From: Rhodosalinus sp046542825
GTDB taxonomy: Bacteria > Pseudomonadota > Alphaproteobacteria > Rhodobacterales > Rhodobacteraceae
Length of the DNA: 11,207 nucleotides
Assembly (NCBI RefSeq): GCF_046542825.1
Contig: NZ_JBKHAQ010000092.1
Coordinates: 1-11,207 of the forward strand
Reading direction: 5' to 3'
Both the position numbers and the translations under genes were made by a program. This document shows positions 1 through 6,733 of the stretch, piece after piece (the stretch's first letter is position 1; the number at the start of each line of letters is the position of its first letter). The notes below the pieces were generated by a model. It was not told the DNA's origin and made no database searches. It saw nothing but the letters and a program-made list of their open reading frames with translations.

Positions 1-204
1 AAACGCTTCGATCCGAAGGCCGCCTATCGCAGGCAGTGGATCGCGGAGGGGCAGAAGGCGCCGCCGCAAGGCGCGCTCGACTATTTCGAGGCAATCCCGC
101 GGCGCTGGGGGCTCTCGCCCTCCGATCCCTACCCGGAGCCGGTCGTCGCGCCCGACGAGGGCAGAAAGATCGCGCTTCAAACCTATGAGAACAGGGAGTT
201 CTGA
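1..204 (+). CDS. Deoxyribodipyrimidine photolyase, C-terminal fragment (5' end outside window)
   Basis: Only the last 67 residues are in the window, read in frame 1 up to a TGA at 202-204. The visible part begins with KRFDP and a YRRQWI stretch, then YPEPVV and a final AL-x-x-YENREF. This is the usual end of the FAD-binding helical domain in class I photolyase/cryptochrome proteins, where an FDP..Y.RRW segment precedes a YP.P(I/V)V..... R..AL..Y tail. The family uses reduced FAD and blue light to split cyclobutane pyrimidine dimers in DNA. The fragment lacks the FAD- and lesion-binding residues, so CPD photolyase, (6-4) photolyase and cryptochrome cannot be separated here. The next gene, a Cfa-like methyltransferase, follows after 75 nt on the same strand. 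A phr-cfa pairing is known in R. sphaeroides, where both genes belong to the singlet-oxygen sigma-E response. Confidence 0.8.
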   Translation, partial: KRFDPKAAYRRQWIAEGQKAPPQGALDYFEAIPRRWGLSPSDPYPEPVVAPDEGRKIALQTYENREF

Positions 205-223
205 CTGCCAGGGCGCCCCGGGG

Positions 224-253
224 TTGCCGCCCGCAGCGCTTTCCGCATAGCTA
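224..253 (+). promoter_or_regulatory. Weak candidate promoter before the Cfa-like gene
   Basis: TTGCCG at 224-229 and TAGCTA at 248-253 are separated by 18 nt, with the gene start at 280. The match to the sigma-70 consensus is poor, and I do not see a TGATCC-type -35 like that of the R. sphaeroides sigma-E promoters. The gene may instead be read through from the photolyase gene. Confidence 0.2.
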
Positions 254-264
254 ACGCGAAACAT

Positions 265-272
265 CGGTGGGA
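265..272 (+). promoter_or_regulatory. Ribosome-binding site that decides the Cfa-like start
   Basis: CGGTGGGA lies with its last base 7 nt before ATG 280 but only 1 nt before the in-frame TTG at 274. The spacing favours the ATG and removes two residues (Met-Ser) from the longest possible reading frame. Confidence 0.55.
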
Positions 273-279
273 CTTGTCC

Positions 280-1488
280 ATGATCCTGACCTCGACCGAA
301 GGCCAGACAGCTTTGCCGCGCTACTTCGCGCGGATCTTCGACATGGCGTCACGCATGAACGCGGGGCGCGTGGACTTCGTTATGCCGGACGGGCGGCGGT
401 TCCGCGCCGAGGGCCGCAGCCCCGGCCCCGTGGCGGAACTGCACCTGCACAGCGACGACGTCTTCGCCCGGCTCCTGCGCGAGGGCGACGTGGGCTTCGC
501 CGAGGCCTACATCGACGGCGACTGGAGCACGCCAGACCTGCAGGCCTTCATGGACCTGCTGCACGCCGGCAACGACGAGATCTACGACGGGTTTCCCGCC
601 ATGGCTCTGGTGCGGGCGCTGGAGCGCCTCCGCTTCTGGCTGCAGTCCAACACCAGGCGGCAGGCCAAGAGGAACATCGCCGCGCACTACGACCTTGGCA
701 ACGACTTCTACCGCCTCTGGCTCGACGACACGATGACCTATTCCTCGGCGCTCTTCGAGACCGGACAGGAGAGCACCGAGAAGGCGCAGGAGGCGAAATA
801 CGCCGCGCTGGCCGACAAGCTCGACGTGAAGCCCGGCGATCACGTGCTGGAGATCGGCTGCGGCTGGGGCGGCTTCGCCGAATATGCCGCGCGCGAGCGG
901 GGGGTGCGGGTGACCGGGCTGACGATCAGCCGGGCGCAGTTCGACTTCGCGCAGGCGCGCATCGCGAAGGCGGGGCTCAGCGACCGGGTCGAGCTGAAGC
1001 TGCAGGATTACCGCGACGAGCGCGGGCAATATGACGCTGTCGCCTCGATCGAGATGTTCGAGGCGGTGGGCGAACGCTACTGGCCGGTGTTCTTCGACGC
1101 GTTGCGCGACCGGCTCAAGCCCGGGCGCCGCGCCGCGCTGCAGGTCATCACCGTCGAGGACAAGCGCTGGGAAAGCTACCGCAAGAGCGTGGACTTCATC
1201 CAGAAATACATCTTCCCCGGCGGGATGCTGCCCTCCCCCTCCGTGCTCCGGCGCGAGACCGAGCGCGCGGGGCTGACCTTTGCCGGCAGCCACGAGTTCG
1301 GCGACAGCTACAGCCAGACGCTGCGCCGCTGGCACGACAGCTTCACCGAGACCTGGCCGAAGGCCGAGGCGATGGGCTTCGACGAGCGGTTCCGGCGGAT
1401 GTGGGCCTATTATCTCACCTCTTGCGCCTCGCTCTTTCAGAGCGGAATGTGCGACGTGACGCAGATCACCGTGCAAAGGCCCGCCTGA
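280..1488 (+). CDS. Cyclopropane-fatty-acyl-phospholipid synthase-like SAM methyltransferase
   Basis: A 402-residue protein of the Cfa/CMAS family. Such enzymes transfer a methyl group from S-adenosylmethionine to the double bond of unsaturated phospholipid acyl chains at the inner membrane. Family motifs appear in order: HYDLGNDFY (136-144), MTYSSALFE (152-160), the SAM-binding loop VLEIGCGWGG (189-198), MFEAVG (259-264), KYIFPGG (309-315) and WAYYLTSCASLF (375-386). The start is taken as ATG 280 because a GGTGGGA ribosome-binding site ends at 272, 7 nt upstream; an in-frame TTG at 274 lies too close. Compared with E. coli Cfa, two bicarbonate ligands differ: C139 aligns with S156 and H266 with Q288. 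E239, I268 and Y317 are kept as E261, I290 and Y344. The product may therefore not be a cyclopropane; methyl-branched or furan-precursor lipids are alternatives by analogy with UfaM of R. sphaeroides. trgA starts 1 nt after the stop. Confidence 0.9.
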   Translation: MILTSTEGQTALPRYFARIFDMASRMNAGRVDFVMPDGRRFRAEGRSPGPVAELHLHSDDVFARLLREGDVGFAEAYIDGDWSTPDLQAFMDLLHAGNDEIYDGFPAMALVRALERLRFWLQSNTRRQAKRNIAAHYDLGNDFYRLWLDDTMTYSSALFETGQESTEKAQEAKYAALADKLDVKPGDHVLEIGCGWGGFAEYAARERGVRVTGLTISRAQFDFAQARIAKAGLSDRVELKLQDYRDERGQYDAVASIEMFEAVGERYWPVFFDALRDRLKPGRRAALQVITVEDKRWESYRKSVDFIQKYIFPGGMLPSPSVLRRETERAGLTFAGSHEFGDSYSQTLRRWHDSFTETWPKAEAMGFDERFRRMWAYYLTSCASLFQSGMCDVTQITVQRPA

Positions 1489-1489
1489 T

Positions 1490-1939
1490 ATGCCCACGGC
1501 CGCGCGCCTCGTTGCCGCCATCGTGCTTGCCGCGGTCGGCTGGTTCGCCTCGGAACTGGTCAAGCCGCTGATCGAGGCGCAGACCGGGCGCACGGAATTC
1601 GGCGGCCTGTCGCTGATCAACCTCGTTCTCGGCGCGCTCTGCGGCTGGATCGTGATCGGAAAGCGCGCGGGGCGCGGTTATTCCGCGGCCATCGGCAACG
1701 GGCTGACGGGGGGGGCTGCGCTGGTCTTCTGGGCGCTTTTCGTTCAGGCGGTGCGCGAGATGGTGGACCGTTCGCTTGCACGGCGCTACGACGGGCCGGT
1801 GGAAGCGATCGCCGGCGTCTTCGAACTGATCGTCGAATACGGGGCCTTCCTGGTGAACACGCAGATGCTGGTAGCGCTGGTCGGCGGCGCCATCCTGGCA
1901 GGGCTCGCCTCAGAGTTCGCGGCCGGCCGCTGGCGCTGA
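1490..1939 (+). CDS. trgA: TrgA family membrane protein (tellurite resistance)
   Basis: A 149-residue, strongly hydrophobic protein with four likely membrane helices at about residues 5-24, 40-57, 68-88 and 121-143, and a basic GKRAGRG loop after the second. Between helices 3 and 4 lies a charged stretch with VDRSLARRYDGPVEAI. Size, topology and position directly before trgB and cysK match TrgA of R. sphaeroides, a locus reported to raise tellurite resistance. The biochemical role is not known, and no catalytic or metal-binding motif is visible. The ATG is 1 nt after the upstream stop, and AAGG in the end of the preceding gene can act as its ribosome-binding site, so translation is probably coupled. 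The name rests on family resemblance plus gene order. Confidence 0.82.
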   Translation: MPTAARLVAAIVLAAVGWFASELVKPLIEAQTGRTEFGGLSLINLVLGALCGWIVIGKRAGRGYSAAIGNGLTGGAALVFWALFVQAVREMVDRSLARRYDGPVEAIAGVFELIVEYGAFLVNTQMLVALVGGAILAGLASEFAAGRWR

Positions 1940-1950
1940 GAGGGTCGCGG

Positions 1951-3072
1951 GTGCCTTCGGTCTTTCTCTACGGCACGCTGCGCCACGAGCCGCTTCTGGC
2001 CCGCGTGCTGGGTGCGACACCGGGGCCGATGCGCCCGGCGCGCCTGCCGGATCACGCCGTCCGCAGCGTGGCCGGCGCGCCCTATCCGGCGCTTGTGACG
2101 GCTGCGGACGAGGGGGCCGATGGCGTCCTGCTCACCGTCCCCGACGCCGCTGGCTGGGGCCGGCTGTGCCACTACGAGGGCGCCTTCGGCTATGCACCTG
2201 CGCAAGTCACGGTCGAGACGCCCGAGGGGACCGTCACGGCGTGGGTGTTTCGCCCCGCGCAAACGCCGGCGACCGGTGGGGCATGGTCGCTTGCGGCCTG
2301 GGTCCGCACCTGGGGGGCTCTGAGCGTCGAGGCGGCCGGCGAGGTCATGGCGCACATGGGGCACAAGAGCCCGCGCGAGATCGGCCGCGATTTCGACATG
2401 ATCCGCGGCAGGGCGCATTCGCGTCTGCTGGCCAGGCTGACCCGGCCGCGCCCGCCGGTGCTGACCGCGCTGACGCAGGCCGAGGTCAGGCTGATCGCGC
2501 ATCGGCGCCCCTACGCCGGCTATTTCGCCTTCGAGGAGCAGGACCTGCAATTCCCCCTCTTCGGCGAGGGACACAGCGAGACGGTTTCGCGCGCCGCGCT
2601 GGTCGCGACCGACGCGGCGCTGGTGCTGCCCTACGACCCGCGCCGCGACGAGGTGCTGCTTCTCGAACAGTTCCGGCCCGGCCCCTACCTGCGCGGCGAC
2701 CCGCGGCCCTGGTGCCTGGAACCTGTGGCCGGACGTGTCGACGCCGGAGAGGACCCGGAGGCGACCGCGCGCCGCGAAACCGAGGAAGAGGCCGCCGTGA
2801 CGCTGGAGCGGCTCGAGACGATCTCGCGGTGCTATCCGTCGCCCGGCTGTTCGACGGAGTTCTTTCACATCTATCTGGGCCTCGTTGACCTCTCGCGCCC
2901 GCCCGCAGAGGTGGGCGGGCTGGCGGAAGAGGCCGAGAACATCCGCCGGCATGTCCTGCCCCTCCGGACGGTCGTAGGCTGGGCCGACGCCGGGCTTCTG
3001 GACGTGGCACCGCTGGAACTGGCGGTGCACTGGCTGGCCCGGCACCGCGACCGCCTGCGAGCTTCGGGTTGA
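1951..3072 (+). CDS. trgB: TrgB: gamma-glutamylcyclotransferase-like domain fused to Nudix ADP-ribose pyrophosphatase
   Basis: A 373-residue two-domain protein. The N-terminal part is a gamma-glutamylcyclotransferase/AIG2-like fold: FLYGTL at 5-10 forms the substrate loop and Glu76 in HYEG is at the expected catalytic position. The C-terminal part is a Nudix hydrolase with a box at 261-283 (G261, E267, R275, E276, E279, E280), in which the usual last glycine is Ala282. QFR (240-242) and the downstream YPSPG (295-299) are typical of ADP-ribose pyrophosphatases of the NudF/AdpP type, which cut ADP-ribose to AMP and ribose 5-phosphate using Mg2+. Residues about 105-185 link the domains. The start is GTG 1951, with GAGAGGG about 6 nt upstream and 11 nt after trgA. 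The protein should be cytosolic. The Nudix substrate is inferred from motifs; the cyclotransferase substrate is unknown. Confidence 0.88.
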   Translation: MPSVFLYGTLRHEPLLARVLGATPGPMRPARLPDHAVRSVAGAPYPALVTAADEGADGVLLTVPDAAGWGRLCHYEGAFGYAPAQVTVETPEGTVTAWVFRPAQTPATGGAWSLAAWVRTWGALSVEAAGEVMAHMGHKSPREIGRDFDMIRGRAHSRLLARLTRPRPPVLTALTQAEVRLIAHRRPYAGYFAFEEQDLQFPLFGEGHSETVSRAALVATDAALVLPYDPRRDEVLLLEQFRPGPYLRGDPRPWCLEPVAGRVDAGEDPEATARRETEEEAAVTLERLETISRCYPSPGCSTEFFHIYLGLVDLSRPPAEVGGLAEEAENIRRHVLPLRTVVGWADAGLLDVAPLELAVHWLARHRDRLRASG

Positions 3073-3097
3073 GTCGCGCGGGACCCGCGCCTAGACA
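3069..3097 (+). promoter_or_regulatory. Candidate promoter for cysK with a dyad in the spacer
   Basis: TTGAGT (3069-3074, overlapping the trgB stop) and TAGACA (3092-3097) are 17 nt apart, 29 nt before the cysK ATG. The spacer is filled by the perfect inverted repeat GCGCGGGACCCGCGC at 3076-3090, a 7-bp half-site around one A. The same repeat could also fold as a 6-bp hairpin in a read-through transcript. The -35 matches consensus at 4 of 6 positions and the -10 at 3 of 6, so this is a candidate only. Confidence 0.4.
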
Positions 3098-3126
3098 GGG
3101 CAGGCACCCACAGACGAGGCCCAAAA

Positions 3127-4164
3127 ATGCGCGTGGCGAGAGACCTTGCCGAAGCGGTCGGCAACACCCCCCTGATCCGGTTGCACGGACCCAGTGAGGT
3201 CACGGGCTGCGAGATCTGGGGCAAGGCAGAGTTCATGAATCCCGGCCAGTCGGTCAAGGACCGCGCCGCGCTCTGGATCATCCGCGACGCCGTGGCGCGC
3301 GGCGAACTGGGCCCCGGCGGCACCATCGTCGAGGGCACGGCGGGCAACACCGGGATCGGGCTGGCGCTGGTGGGCGCCTCGATGGGGTTCCGGACGGTCA
3401 TCGTGATCCCCGAGACGCAGAGCCAGGAAAAGAAGGACATGATCCGCCTCGCCGGCGCGGAGCTGGTCGAGGTGCCGGCGGCGCCCTATCGCAATCCCAA
3501 CAACTACGTCCGCTATTCCGGCCGGCTGGCCGAGCGGCTGGCGCAGTCCGAGGCGCAGGGCGCGATCTGGGCCAACCAGTTCGACAACGTGGCCAACCGG
3601 CAGGCGCATGTCGAGAGCACGGGCCCGGAAATCTGGGAGCAGACCGCGGGAAAGGTCGACGGCTTCATCTGCGCCGTGGGATCGGGCGGGACGCTGGCCG
3701 GCGTGGCGCAGGCGCTGCAGCCCAGGGGCGTCAGGATGGGGCTCGCCGACCCGATGGGCGCCGCGCTTTACAGCTACTACACCACCGGCGAGTTCAAGGC
3801 GGAGGGCAGCTCGATCACCGAAGGCATCGGGCAGGGGCGGATCACCGCCAACCTCGAGGGGTTCACGCCCGATTTCTGCTGCCAGATCCCGGACGAAGAG
3901 GCGTTGCCGGTGGCCTTCGACCTGCTGGAGCGCGAGGGCCTGTGCCTTGGCGGCTCGTCGGGCGTGAACGTGGCCGGCGCGATGCGCATGGCGCGCGAGA
4001 TGGGGCCAGGGCACACCATCGTAACCATCCTGTGCGACTACGGCACGCGCTACCAGTCCAAGCTCTTCAACCCCGCTTTCCTGCGCGAGAAGGGCCTGCC
4101 GGTGCCGCGCTGGATGGAGCGTGACGCGGTCGACATGCCGGATGTGACGGTCGCCCCGGAATGA
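3127..4164 (+). CDS. cysK: Cysteine synthase (O-acetylserine sulfhydrylase family), PLP enzyme
   Basis: A 345-residue fold-type II PLP enzyme that joins O-acetylserine and sulfide to give cysteine and acetate in the cytosol. The PLP lysine is Lys44 in NPGQSVKDR. The substrate-binding loop is TAGNTG at 71-76, where E. coli CysK has TSGNTG. The phosphate-binding loop is GSGGT at 185-189, and GGSSG at 275-279 supplies the serine that contacts the pyridine nitrogen. It is about 20 residues longer than E. coli CysK, mainly at the C-terminus. The Ala72 form is found in a recognised cysteine synthase subgroup, so it does not indicate loss of function. GAGG at 3116-3119 is 7 nt before the ATG. The gene lies 54 nt after trgB and overlaps the channel gene by 4 nt. 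In R. sphaeroides, cysK of this locus is reported to contribute to tellurite resistance. A related beta-substituting activity cannot be excluded. Confidence 0.88.
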   Translation: MRVARDLAEAVGNTPLIRLHGPSEVTGCEIWGKAEFMNPGQSVKDRAALWIIRDAVARGELGPGGTIVEGTAGNTGIGLALVGASMGFRTVIVIPETQSQEKKDMIRLAGAELVEVPAAPYRNPNNYVRYSGRLAERLAQSEAQGAIWANQFDNVANRQAHVESTGPEIWEQTAGKVDGFICAVGSGGTLAGVAQALQPRGVRMGLADPMGAALYSYYTTGEFKAEGSSITEGIGQGRITANLEGFTPDFCCQIPDEEALPVAFDLLEREGLCLGGSSGVNVAGAMRMAREMGPGHTIVTILCDYGTRYQSKLFNPAFLREKGLPVPRWMERDAVDMPDVTVAPE

Positions 4165-6584
4165 GTCCGGGCCTTTTCCGTCTGGCGACGATTCCGGCGT
4201 TTCTGGTGGCGCTGTGGCTGATGACCGGCGCCGCCTTGGCGCAGACCGGGTCCGAGCCGCCCGATTACGAAGAATGGCAGCGCACCGCCGAACGTGCCGA
4301 GCAGGTCGTCGAGCGCGCGGCCGCCTCGACCGAGGCGCTGGAGGCATTGCGCACGCAGCTTGCGGGATGGCGCGAACAGCTTCTTGCCGCGCAGAGCCGG
4401 AACGCCAGCCGGATCGAGACGCTGCAGTCACAACTCGAGGCGCTTGGGCCGCCACCCGAGGCGGGCGAGACCGAGCCAGCGGATATCGCGCAGCGCCGCG
4501 CCGAGCTGGAGGAGCAACTCGAGGATCTGCGCGCGCCGATCCGGAACGCCGAGGCAGCCTTTACCCGCGCCCAGGGCCTGATTTCAGAGATCGACGCGAT
4601 CATCCGCGCCCGTCAGGTCGACGCGCTGCTGTCGCTCGGCGCCACGCCGCTCAACCCCGTGAACTGGATTCGGGGACTGGAAGAGGTCGGGCAGGCCGCG
4701 CGCGCGATGGAGCAGGAGGTGTCGACCGCCTTCGCGACCCCTTCGCGCGTGGCGGAAGCGCGCAACAAGCTGCCGGCGATCTTTCTGCTGGTGGTCGGCG
4801 GTTTCGTGCTGTTGCTGCGCGGGCATCGCTGGGTCGACAGGGCCGGCACCCAGATGCGCGCGCACACACGCCGCGGCACCGGCGTCTGGTCGCTGCTGAT
4901 CTCGATCGGGCATATCCTGCTGCCGCTTGCGGGTCTTTCGGCCATCATCTTCGCGGCGGCCTACAGCGGCCTCGCCGGGTCACGCCTGTCGCGGATGCTT
5001 GCCTTTCTGCCGCTGGCCTTCGCGCTGCTTCTGGGCTACCGCTGGTTGGGGCAGCGGCTCTACAGCGAGGTGGACGCAGAGGCCGTCATCCCGCTGGCAG
5101 AGGGCCCCCGGCGCGAGGCGCGCTATTACAGCACATTACTCGCGCTGCTCCTCGTCATCCAGATCACGATCGGCGCCTTCGTCGGTCTGGGCGATCTCTC
5201 GCAGGCCACGGAAGCGGTGCTTCAGTTCCCGGTCACCGTCCTGATGGGGCTTGTGCTGTTCCGGATGGGCGTGATCCTTGGGCGCTGCCGCGGTGTATCC
5301 GACGACGACGACGAAAGCGCCTTCGTCGCCCGTGCGATCCGGCTGCTCGGGCGGGCCTCGATGGTCGTGGGGGCACTGATGCCGCTGCTGGCCGCCGTCG
5401 GGTATCTGAACGCCTCGATGCTGATCAGACCCTGGGTCGTGTCCCTGGCGATACTGGGCCTGCTGCTGATCCTGCAACGCCTGGTGCGCGATCTGGAGCA
5501 GCTCATCACGGGGCGCGAGACGGCGGGCGAAGGGCTGATCCCTGTCCTCATGGGAATGGTTCTGACGATCGCCGCACTGCCGTTCCTCGCGTTGGTCTGG
5601 GGCGCGCGGGTCGCCGACCTGACCGAGCTCTGGGCGCGCTTCCGCGAAGGCTTCGTGCTGGGCGAGACCCGCGTGTCGCCCACCGATTTCCTGGTCTTCG
5701 TCGTCATCTTCATGCTCGGCTATCTGGCGACGCGGGCGCTTCAGGGCGGCTTGCGCAACTCGCTTCTGCCGCGCACGGCGCTCGACAAGGGCGCACAGAC
5801 GGCGCTCGTCTCGGGCACCGGCTACGTCGGCATCTTCCTCGCCGCGCTGATCGCGATCTCGGCCACGGGCATCGACCTGTCGTCGCTTGCCATCGTGGCC
5901 GGCGCGCTCTCGGTCGGCATCGGCTTCGGCCTGCAGAACATCGTCCAGAACTTCGTCTCCGGCATCATCCTGCTGATCGAGCGCCCGGTGTCCGAGGGAG
6001 ACTGGATCGAGGTCGGCGGTCAGATGGGCATCGTGCGCAAGATCTCGGTCCGCTCGACGCGGATCGAGACCTTCGACCGGACCGACGTGATCGTGCCCAA
6101 CGGCGATTTCGTCTCCGGCGTGGTCACCAACTGGACCCGCGGCAACACCATCGGCCGCGTGATCGTGCCCGTGGGCGTGGCCTACGGCACCGACACGCGA
6201 AAGGTAGAGCGTATCCTGCGCGAGGTCGCGGAGGATCACCCGATGGTCGTGATGCAGCCGCCGCCCTCGGTCTTCTTCATGGGCTTCGGCGCGGATTCGC
6301 TCGACTTCCAGATCCGGGCGATCCTGCGCGACGTGAACTGGGTGCTGAACGTTCAGTCCGACATGAACCATGCTATAGCGAAGCGGTTCGCAGAGGAGGG
6401 AATCGAGATTCCCTTCGCGCAGCGCGACGTCTGGCTGCGCAACCCCGAGACTCTCGCCCGCGAGACCGCGCCGGGCACTGCCGACGCACCTGCTGCGCTT
6501 GAACCTGCACCTGTTCCCCGCGCGCCGGACCCCTTCCTCGATCGGCCGGAGACCGATTCCGACAGCGACGCGGACATGCGGTGA
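4161..6584 (+). CDS. DUF3772 / MscS-family mechanosensitive channel
   Basis: An 807-residue inner-membrane protein. A signal peptide (residues 1-27, ending AALA) precedes a periplasmic, partly coiled-coil region (about 35-190) matching DUF3772, rich in Glu, Arg and Ala. About eleven membrane helices follow between residues 205 and 605. The last is the MscS pore helix with GALSVGIGFGLQNIVQNFVSG (about 581-601), followed by the cytosolic beta domain (ERPVSEGDWIEVGG, VPNGDFVSG, NWTRGN) and an alpha/beta domain ending near 765 (EIPFAQRDVWLR). The tail (about 770-807) is Pro/Ala-rich, then acidic (TDSDSDAD). Family members open under membrane tension to release solutes on osmotic downshock. The ATG overlaps the cysK stop (ATGA), so the two are translationally coupled. 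The trigger and any periplasmic partner are unknown. Confidence 0.93.
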   Translation: MSPGLFRLATIPAFLVALWLMTGAALAQTGSEPPDYEEWQRTAERAEQVVERAAASTEALEALRTQLAGWREQLLAAQSRNASRIETLQSQLEALGPPPEAGETEPADIAQRRAELEEQLEDLRAPIRNAEAAFTRAQGLISEIDAIIRARQVDALLSLGATPLNPVNWIRGLEEVGQAARAMEQEVSTAFATPSRVAEARNKLPAIFLLVVGGFVLLLRGHRWVDRAGTQMRAHTRRGTGVWSLLISIGHILLPLAGLSAIIFAAAYSGLAGSRLSRMLAFLPLAFALLLGYRWLGQRLYSEVDAEAVIPLAEGPRREARYYSTLLALLLVIQITIGAFVGLGDLSQATEAVLQFPVTVLMGLVLFRMGVILGRCRGVSDDDDESAFVARAIRLLGRASMVVGALMPLLAAVGYLNASMLIRPWVVSLAILGLLLILQRLVRDLEQLITGRETAGEGLIPVLMGMVLTIAALPFLALVWGARVADLTELWARFREGFVLGETRVSPTDFLVFVVIFMLGYLATRALQGGLRNSLLPRTALDKGAQTALVSGTGYVGIFLAALIAISATGIDLSSLAIVAGALSVGIGFGLQNIVQNFVSGIILLIERPVSEGDWIEVGGQMGIVRKISVRSTRIETFDRTDVIVPNGDFVSGVVTNWTRGNTIGRVIVPVGVAYGTDTRKVERILREVAEDHPMVVMQPPPSVFFMGFGADSLDFQIRAILRDVNWVLNVQSDMNHAIAKRFAEEGIEIPFAQRDVWLRNPETLARETAPGTADAPAALEPAPVPRAPDPFLDRPETDSDSDADMR

Positions 6585-6632
6585 CGCGGCCCGGCGCTGC
6601 CCGGTCACACTCCCCGCGGCGGGCGGAATTTC

Positions 6633-6649
6633 CCGGTTCGGCGAGCCGG
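6633..6649 (+). terminator. Candidate hairpin terminator after the channel gene
   Basis: CCGGTTC (6633-6639) and GAGCCGG (6643-6649) pair over 7 bp (one G-T pair) around a GGC loop, 49 nt after the channel stop. No T-run follows, so termination is only inferred. Confidence 0.3.
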
Positions 6650-6694
6650 ATCCCCGCCCTCCGGATCGCCCGCTGCCGGTGTCACGCCCCGTCA

Positions 6695-6731
6695 GGACCG
6701 GTTTCCCCTGCGCTGCTGGGGCGGCGGTTCC
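6695..6731 (-). terminator. Imperfect hairpin just after fhs, possible terminator
   Basis: On the - strand GGAACCG pairs with CGGTCC (one bulged A), and an inner CCCC pairs with GGGG around a 9-nt loop. It starts 3 nt after the fhs stop. The stem is interrupted and no T-run follows. Confidence 0.25.
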
Positions 6732-6733
6732 GT

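Larger units (their letters stand above)
6585..6733. other. Convergent intergenic region between the channel gene and fhs
   Basis: 149 bp with no gene of its own. It contains two hairpin candidates, listed separately, that could end transcription from either side. Neither has a clear T-run. Confidence 0.6.

Noticed and set aside
211..232. GGGCG/CGCCC pairing after the photolyase stop as a terminator
   Set aside because: Only a 5-bp stem with a long loop and no T-run; such pairing is expected by chance in this base composition.
349..1620. Long - strand frame antisense to the Cfa-like gene
   Set aside because: The + strand frame has complete Cfa family motifs; the antisense protein is a compositional shadow.
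1786..3045. Long - strand frame antisense to trgA/trgB
   Set aside because: The opposite strand encodes recognisable cyclotransferase and Nudix motifs; the antisense frame has none.
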